Below, piece by piece: positions 17,594 to 22,517 of a stretch of 22,517 nucleotides of DNA (position 1 is its first letter; every line of letters begins with the position of its first letter). A model generated the notes under the pieces. It saw only the letters and a program-made list of their open reading frames with translations. It was not told where the DNA came from and did not search any database. Location of the stretch: the NCBI GenBank assembly GCA_964468685.1, contig CAYXUH010000021.1, positions 1-22,517 of the forward strand, in the 5' to 3' direction. This stretch comes from UBA6078 sp964468685 (GTDB lineage Bacteria; Desulfobacterota; Syntrophia; Syntrophales; UBA2210). Both the position numbers and the translations under genes were made by a program.

Positions 17594-17878
17594 ATGTTTG
17601 GCATTGGAATGCCGGAATTGATAATTATACTTATTGTTGCCCTGCTTGTCATCGGGCCGAAGAAACTGCCTGACATGGCAAAATCTCTCGGCAAGGGTCT
17701 TGCGGAGTTCCGCCGTGCGACCGATGATGTAAAAGAGAGCCTCAATGTAGAACAGATCAAAAACGAAGCGGATGATTTCAAGGATTCGGTTCTCTATGGG
17801 AAAAAGAAGGAAGAAACCCAAGATAGTGGCTCGAAGGTAGAAGAGGAGACCCCCAAGCCGGTGGAAAAGGATTCGTAG
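17594..17878 (+). CDS. tatA: Twin-arginine translocase subunit, TatA/TatB family
   Basis: Inner-membrane pore/receptor component of the Tat pathway, which exports folded, cofactor-bearing proteins. From the ATG at 17594 the product has 94 residues: a single N-terminal helix (MFGIGMPELIIILIVALLV), the hinge GPKKLP, an amphipathic helix MAKSLGKGLAEFRRATDDVK, and a charged, disordered tail. The GPKKLP hinge and MFGIG start are TatB-like, the SLGKGLAEFRRA helix is TatA-like; such proteins may serve both roles. An in-frame ATG at 17561 lies upstream of the predicted transcription start and would place a charged stretch before the helix, so I reject it. The ribosome-binding site is weak. tatC follows after 194 bases. 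Confidence 0.9.
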   Translation: MFGIGMPELIIILIVALLVIGPKKLPDMAKSLGKGLAEFRRATDDVKESLNVEQIKNEADDFKDSVLYGKKKEETQDSGSKVEEETPKPVEKDS

Positions 17879-17982
17879 TAGACCACGGTGATTTCAATCT
17901 TTCCTTTATTCCTGTAAACAAACAGAGTGATCCCCCATCCTTTCGCTGTATTCATGGTTGATTTCCCGGACCCTAAAAATGG

Positions 17983-18011
17983 TTGACTTTTTTATTGTTT
18001 TTGTCAAGAAT
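17983..18011 (+). promoter_or_regulatory. Candidate second promoter in front of tatC
   Basis: TTGACT (17983-17988), 17 bases, then AAGAAT (18006-18011): five and four matches to consensus. The 194-base gap between tatA and tatC is long for a simple operon and could hold its own start. The same gap contains a direct repeat of ATGGTTGA at 17954-17961 and 17979-17986, the second copy overlapping this -35 box. Confidence 0.35.
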
Positions 18012-18072
18012 ACCCGAACTCGCTCCGACGAGACGATATGTCAGCCATGAAACGATAGTGTGAGCTAAAGTT

Positions 18073-18861
18073 ATGACCGAGCAGACAGATGAAAAGATGC
18101 CCTTTACGCTCCATCTGGAGGAATTGAAAACCCGGCTGATACGTGTGCTGATTGCGATCGCTGTCGGTTTCGTTGTGTGCTACATCTTCAAGGAAAAGCT
18201 GTTCTGGGCCTTGACGCGCCCTCTCGCCGCCGTGCTTCCCGATAACAGTTCCATGATATTCACGAGTCTTCCCGAGGCATTCTTTACCTATCTCAAGGTA
18301 TCCTTTTTTGCATCTATCTTTCTTGTCAGTCCCTACATCCTCTACCAGATATGGAAATTTGTGTCACCGGGTCTCTTTGCATCCGAAAAGAAGCATGTGA
18401 CACCCTTTGTCGCCTTTTCCACCATATGCTTTGTAGGGGGCTCTCTGTTCGCGTATTACATTGTCTTCCCGTTCGGTTTTAAATTCTTTGTCGGTTTCGG
18501 GAATGATTTTATACGCCCCATGCTTTCCCTCAAGGAGTACCTCTCCTTCTCCATGAAGCTCCTTATCGCCTTCGGGGTTATCTTTGAACTCCCCATCTTT
18601 ATGTTCTTTCTGGCAAAGATAGGGGTGGTAAATTCAGAGACCCTGACCAAAAAGAGAAAATACGCGATCCTCCTGGTGTTCGTCACCGCAGCCATTTTTA
18701 CTCCACCGGATGTCGTCACACAGGGTTTGATGGCCGTGCCTCTGATGCTCCTGTATGAGATCAGCATCTGGGTGGTCAAGGCCGGGGAGAAGAAAAACGC
18801 CCCCAAGGAAGGCGACGAAGAAAACGAAGAAAAGGATACGGAAGTTGAGAAAAAGGAATAA
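18073..18861 (+). CDS. tatC: Sec-independent protein translocase TatC
   Basis: Six-helix inner-membrane receptor that binds twin-arginine signal peptides. The 262-residue protein starts with the conserved cytosolic HLEELKTRLIR, including the Glu needed for signal binding, and contains the family motifs FTSLPEAFFTYLKVS, SPYILYQIWKFVSPGL, AYYIVFPFGFKF, LSFSMKLLIAFGVIFELPI and FTPPDVVTQGLMAVPLMLLYE. Helices lie at about 22-40, 70-92, 107-130, 153-177, 190-207 and 210-230. A strongly charged Glu/Lys tail of about 27 residues follows the last helix. The ribosome-binding site is poor. Its stop codon TAA shares a base with the ATG of the penicillin-binding protein gene. Confidence 0.96.
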   Translation: MTEQTDEKMPFTLHLEELKTRLIRVLIAIAVGFVVCYIFKEKLFWALTRPLAAVLPDNSSMIFTSLPEAFFTYLKVSFFASIFLVSPYILYQIWKFVSPGLFASEKKHVTPFVAFSTICFVGGSLFAYYIVFPFGFKFFVGFGNDFIRPMLSLKEYLSFSMKLLIAFGVIFELPIFMFFLAKIGVVNSETLTKKRKYAILLVFVTAAIFTPPDVVTQGLMAVPLMLLYEISIWVVKAGEKKNAPKEGDEENEEKDTEVEKKE

Positions 18862-21121
18862 TGGATATTGAACAGAAACCGCCCAGCAGTACGGGGAGCA
18901 AAAGTGGGAAAAAGAGGCGGATGACACGGAAGGTGTTTGTCTGGCTCTCCCTTGCGATTCTCCTGCCGGTCCTGGCGGGGGCGGTGTTCGCCTATTTTCT
19001 TGTGAGTGGACTGCCCAGCATCTCCTCGCTGAAGGACTACCGACCCAGCATCATCACCAGGGTATACGCGGATAATGACCAGCTTATTGACGAGTTCTAT
19101 CTTGAAGACCGAAAGGTCGTCCGGGTCACCGATCTGCCGAGATTTGTCATACAGTCATTTGTAGCGGCGGAGGATGCCCGTTTCTTCCATCATCAGGGGA
19201 TAGACTTCCAGAGTATTATCAGGGCCTTTTTTAAAAATATGGAGGCGGGGACCATCGTTCAGGGGGGGAGCACCATTACCCAGCAGGTGGCCAAGGGTCT
19301 CTTCCTGTCTCCGGAGAAGAAGTACATCAGAAAGCTGAAAGAGGCCATTCTGGCCTACAAGATCGACCGCTATCTGAAGAAATATGAGATCCTCAACCTC
19401 TATCTGAACCATATCTATCTGGGACATGGGACGTACGGCATAGAGGCNNNNNNNNNNNNNNNNNNNNNNNNNNNNNNNNNNNNNNNNNNNNNNNNNNNNN
19501 NNNNNNNNNNNNNNNNNNNNNNNNNNNNNNNNNNNNNNNNNNNNNNNCTGAAGACAAAAAGAAGATAGCGCCCTACTTTACCGAAAATGTCCGCCGATAT
19601 ATTCAGACCACGTATGGCAGTGATGTCCTCTACAGTGAAGGGCTTGAGGTATACACCACGCTGGATATGACCGCCCAGAAGGGGGCCCGTGATGCCGTGG
19701 AACGGGGACTCAGGGCCCTGGACAAGCGGCAGGGGTATAGAGGGCCCTTGAAGCGGGTGCCGGAGGAGGAGATCGAGGCCTTTGTGGGGGATATGCACAT
19801 TGGCGTGGATGAGCCGCTGGAGGCCCGCATCATACAGGCCGTCGTGACGGATGTGGACAGCGAAGCAAAGATTGTAACATTGCAGACGGGCACCTATGAA
19901 GGCACCATGACACTGGAACACATGTTGTGGGCCCGGGTTCCCGATCCGGATGTTGCCTATAACACGGCCAAGGTGAAGGATCCGGCGGATGTGCTCAGAA
20001 GGGGTGATGTCGTGGAGGCTCGGATTCTGAGCGTTTCGGACGGCACGCTGAACCTTGCCCTGGAGCAGGAACCCCGGGTGCAGGGCGCCCTTCTCGCCAT
20101 GGATGCCAATACGGGAGTGATAAAGGCGATGGTTGGGGGGAGGAGCTACGGGAAGAGCGAGTTCAACCGTGCCACACAGGCGAAGAGACTGCCCGGGTCC
20201 GCCTTCAAACCCTTTATATTTACGGCGGCCTTTGACAAGGGCATGACTCCCGCGACCATCATCATGGACAGCCCTGTCATCTACCGCGATACCCTGAAGG
20301 ACAGCACCTGGAAACCCAGGAATTTCTCCGAAAAGTTTTACGGTCCGACGACCCTCAGGACCGCCCTCATCAAATCGAGAAATCTGGTGACCATCAAGCT
20401 CTTAAAGGAGATCGGGATCGATTATGCCGCCGATTACGCGGCGAACATGGGGATAACCACCCCCCTGACGAGGGATCTTTCCATGGCCCTCGGTACATCC
20501 GGGGTCACCCTCCAGGAGATGGTGCGGGGCTACGGAATCTTCGCGAATGGCGGCAAGAGGGTGCGGCCATTCTTTATAAAAAAGATCGTTGATCGTACCG
20601 GCAACATAGTGGAAGAAAACAGCCCGGAGGTGGAACAGGTTATCGATCCCGGGATCTCCTATATCACCTCTCATCTGCTCCAGGAGGCTGTCAGAGGGGG
20701 GACCGGCTGGCGGGTCCGAGCCCTGGGCCGTCCGGTGGCGGGCAAGACGGGCACGACCAACGATCTCAGGGATGCATGGTTCATGGGGTTTACCCCGTCG
20801 CTTGTCGCGGGAGTCTGGGTCGGATTTGACGACCTGAAGCCGCTGGGTAAATATGAAACCGGTTCTCGTGCCGCCAGCCCCATCTTCCTCTACTTCATGG
20901 AGAAGGCGCTGGCCGGGACCCCGGTCGAATCATTTTCACCCCCCGAGGGGGTCGTCTTTGCCAAGATAGATCCCGAGACGGGGATGTTGGCAGGCCCCAC
21001 CTCCGAGAAGTACATCTTCGAATGTTTCCTGGAAGGGACGGAGCCGACCGAGACCACTGTTGAGGAACACAAAGCTCCGGACAAAGGTTTCTTCAGGGAT
21101 GACCTCGATCTTCAGGATTGA
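18861..21121 (+). CDS. Class A penicillin-binding protein 1A, interrupted by an assembly gap
   Basis: Bifunctional peptidoglycan glycosyltransferase and DD-transpeptidase, anchored in the inner membrane and acting in the periplasm. The N-terminal part has a Lys/Arg-rich cytosolic start, one membrane helix (about 25-49) and the GT51 domain: catalytic Glu104 in AAEDARFFHHQGID, then GGSTITQQ and KYEILNLYLNHIYLGHG. The sequence is then replaced by N at 19448-19547. After the gap the frame resumes at 19550 with EDKKKIAPYFTENVRRY, an OB-like insert, and the transpeptidase motifs SAFK (Ser codon 20198), SRN (codons 20375-20383) and KTG (20744-20752). Reading frame changes across the gap, so the true gap is not 100 bases; family length suggests about 75-80 missing residues and a total near 800. 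The ATG overlaps the tatC stop by one base. Confidence 0.94.
19448..19547. other. Assembly gap of exactly 100 N
   Basis: One hundred undetermined bases inside the PBP1A gene, most likely a scaffold placeholder. Frame arithmetic requires the real length to leave remainder 2 when divided by 3, and comparison with the usual PBP1A spacing between YGIEA and EDKKK suggests about 225-240 bases. Confidence 0.97.
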
Positions 21122-21150
21122 AGGCGCTTTCGTGAACAAAGAAAACGAAA

Positions 21151-21215
21151 GGGTCAGGTCTCAACAATCAACGTTTATATTGATTCAGTTTGTCAAATGT
21201 TGAGACCTAGACCCC
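21151..21215. repeat. Palindromic repeat with GGTCTCAACA ends (REP/RAYT-like)
   Basis: The left arm GGGTCAGGTCTCAACA (21151-21166) is matched by TGTTGAGACCTAGACCC (21198-21214), differing by one inserted base. An inner stem AATCAA / TTGATT (21166-21171 and 21180-21185) sits between. GGGTCAGGTCTCAACATTTGAC is a motif I recall flanking REP-associated tyrosine transposase genes and scattered in Desulfobacterota genomes; here there is no transposase, so this would be a non-autonomous copy. It occupies the gap between PBP1A and a decayed gene. Confidence 0.65.
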
Positions 21216-21246
21216 ATGATTCGTATTTAAGGCTTTGGAGACTAGA

Positions 21247-22184
21247 ATGGCTTTTCTGAATTCCCTTTTAAAAGAAAAATCCCGAAGGATCATGTTAATA
21301 CTCTATGCACTCACCTCTGTTTTACCGATCCTCTTAGTAATCTATATATGTTTGAATTATGTGGTGCCGGAACTCAATGCAGAGCAAATTCCCAAATTGA
21401 GCAATTTATTTATATACAGCATTGGCCTTGTGACTATAGTTCCTCTCGTGTCTTTCTTTTTGATTTCTCGGATGGCAAATGTCTTGGAAAAACAACTCGT
21501 ACATTCAAAATGAAAACCGCTCAATTGATCAAAGAGGAGAAACAAGCAACAGAATTAGATGAGGCAAATGAAATCATAACCATCATACGGTTATTCAATA
21601 GTATTTTTGATAGAGCGACACACCATGACAGCGAGCTAAAAAATTTGAAAGGGCAGTTGTCCGATCTTATGGGGGTCGGGACCGACCTGACGGCGGAATT
21701 GGACTTTGATCGCCTATTTCCGATTATTATCAGCAAGGTAACCAAGGTTATGTCCGTTGAAAGAACAAGCCTCTATATGATTGACCGGGACTAATTATCA
21801 TCTATGGACCAAAGTTGCCGAAGGAATTGATCAGATACGAATCCATGTCGGCGAGGGGACCAGCTTCACATTGGGTCAAAGATCATGGCCGTTGCCGACG
21901 TTTTTGATGCTCTTGCCTCAAGGAGAGACTACCCAAAATATTCATCTGAAGGGATATTGGGGTACGATCCCATGTTCATCGACAAGGCAATATCCATCCT
22001 GAAAGAAAATTCGGGAACCTCATTTGATCCCGATGTTGTTGACGCCTTCATAGGCTGCATACCCAAAGCCCTTGCCATGTTTAAGGGGAATCATTTTCCT
22101 CCTGAATATGTAGAAAGCGCCGTCCACTTCCTGGTCCCCGGGCACATCTCTGAGAATACAGCGAAAACGGCAGAAGAAGAATGA
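21247..22184 (+). pseudogene. Remnant of a membrane-anchored GAF-HD-GYP signalling protein
   Basis: An intact gene would probably have encoded a membrane-bound GAF sensor with an HD-GYP cyclic-di-GMP phosphodiesterase. The start is ATG 21247 with GGAG six bases upstream. Frame 1 gives two membrane helices (about residues 12-36 and 44-68) and stops at 21511-21513. A one-base loss in the A-run at 21507-21510 explains the shift, since reading resumes in another frame with MKTAQLIKEEKQ, a helical linker and the first half of a GAF domain (LTAELDFDRLFPIII). A stop at 21792-21794 needs a second one-base shift, giving LWTKVAEGIDQIRIHVGEG. At about 21850-21860 the GAF breaks off and the tail of an HD-GYP domain begins (RGDQLHIGSKIMAVADVFDALASR), to the stop at 22182-22184. 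The HD, HHE and GYP catalytic motifs are all missing, so no function is expected. Confidence 0.85.
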
Positions 22185-22218
22185 TGGTCAACTCAGGAGA
22201 TTAAAATTGTAAAATGAG

Positions 22219-22282
22219 GTGCAACGCGCGCTGAAAATTATCGACGGCTGGGGAGGCACAGACAATGCGATGCCTGTTGCAC
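22219..22282. repeat. Widely spaced inverted repeat upstream of hisF
   Basis: GTGCAAC (22219-22225) is repeated in inverse as GTTGCAC (22276-22282), 50 bases apart, in the 150-base stretch between the pseudogene and hisF. The arms are short and could be chance. I see no open frame or recognisable leader RNA in this stretch. Confidence 0.2.
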
Positions 22283-22334
22283 GAGCGTGAGCGAAGAGAC
22301 AGTTCTATAAAACAAGGTAACAAGGAGACACACA

Positions 22335-22517
22335 ATGGATCAAGCGATTAAAATCATGCCGTGCTTAGACATGCAGAACGGACGCGTCGTCAAGGGCGTC
22401 CATTTCGTGGATATTAAAGACGCTGGTGATCCCGTCGAGTGCGCACGGGCTTATTGTGACAATGGCGCAGACGAACTGGCGCTGCTGGATATCACAGCCA
22501 CGGTGGAAGGTAGAGCC
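22335..22517 (+). CDS. hisF: Imidazole glycerol phosphate synthase cyclase subunit HisF, 5' part
   Basis: HisF with HisH makes imidazole glycerol phosphate and AICAR in histidine biosynthesis. The first 61 residues are present before the window ends; a full protein has about 250. The opening (beta-alpha)8-barrel strand KIMPCLDMQNGRVVKGVHFV carries the conserved catalytic Asp of PCLD, followed by DAGDPVE and GADELALLDIT, both family signatures. Compared with the common RIIPCLDV form the first strand reads KIMPCLDM, a divergent but recognisable variant. AAGGAG lies eight bases upstream of the ATG at 22335. No other histidine gene is visible in the window, although downstream genes would lie beyond the edge. 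A HisF-like paralogue with another role cannot be excluded from the fragment. Confidence 0.85.
   Translation, partial: MDQAIKIMPCLDMQNGRVVKGVHFVDIKDAGDPVECARAYCDNGADELALLDITATVEGRA

Noticed and set aside
21500..21520. Programmed -1 frameshift at the A-run of the membrane-GAF gene
   Set aside because: There is no proper heptanucleotide slippery site or clear downstream structure, and two further lesions in the same gene make plain decay the simpler reading.
22185..22334. Small gene or leader RNA upstream of hisF
   Set aside because: No open frame with a ribosome-binding site and no convincing extended pairing; only a short inverted repeat with 7-base arms.

Overview
This 22.5 kb window looks like ordinary chromosome from an anaerobic, fatty-acid- or aromatic-degrading Desulfobacterota-type bacterium ('Deltaproteobacteria', Syntrophales-like). 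I infer this from the protein sequences: a beta-oxidation gene cluster, a thiolase with an extra acidic segment that I recall from that group, GatCAB amidotransferase, a single TatA/B-type subunit, and scattered palindromic repeats of a kind common there. There is no taxonomic marker gene in the window, so the placement is an inference. The sequence carries signs of a draft assembly: a 100-N gap and a one-base frameshift in folD.

Layout. (1) 70-6784, minus strand: a five-gene cluster read right to left, acyl-CoA ligase-like protein, thiolase, 3-hydroxyacyl-CoA dehydrogenase, acyl-CoA dehydrogenase and a long-type cofactor-independent phosphoglycerate mutase. Three of the four reactions of a short-chain beta-oxidation spiral are present; enoyl-CoA hydratase and electron-transfer flavoprotein genes are not in the window. 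(2) 6909-9488, plus strand: a good sigma-70-type promoter, folD (one-carbon metabolism, frameshifted) and a Na+/phosphate cotransporter with a PhoU-like tail. (3) 9489-9737: a gene-free stretch of two palindromic elements. (4) 9738-12500, plus strand: a metallo-beta-lactamase-fold hydrolase, then groES-groEL and a strong bidirectional terminator. (5) 12516-17434, minus strand: gatC-gatA-gatB-mtnA-HAD phosphatase, tightly packed with 1- to 4-base overlaps. (6) 17533-21121, plus strand: tatA, tatC and a class A penicillin-binding protein (PBP1A) interrupted by the N gap. (7) 21122-22517: a palindromic repeat, the wreck of a membrane-GAF-HD-GYP signalling gene, and the first 61 codons of a hisF gene running off the end.

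Most genes are housekeeping. The points most worth a second look are: an AMP-binding 'ligase' at the head of the beta-oxidation cluster that has lost the P-loop lysine and stops just before the catalytic A10 lysine; the pseudogene at 21247-22184, whose decay can be reconstructed step by step, including a probable microhomology deletion of the whole catalytic core; the missing crotonase; and the small palindromic elements. I did not find a convincing novel multi-gene system.
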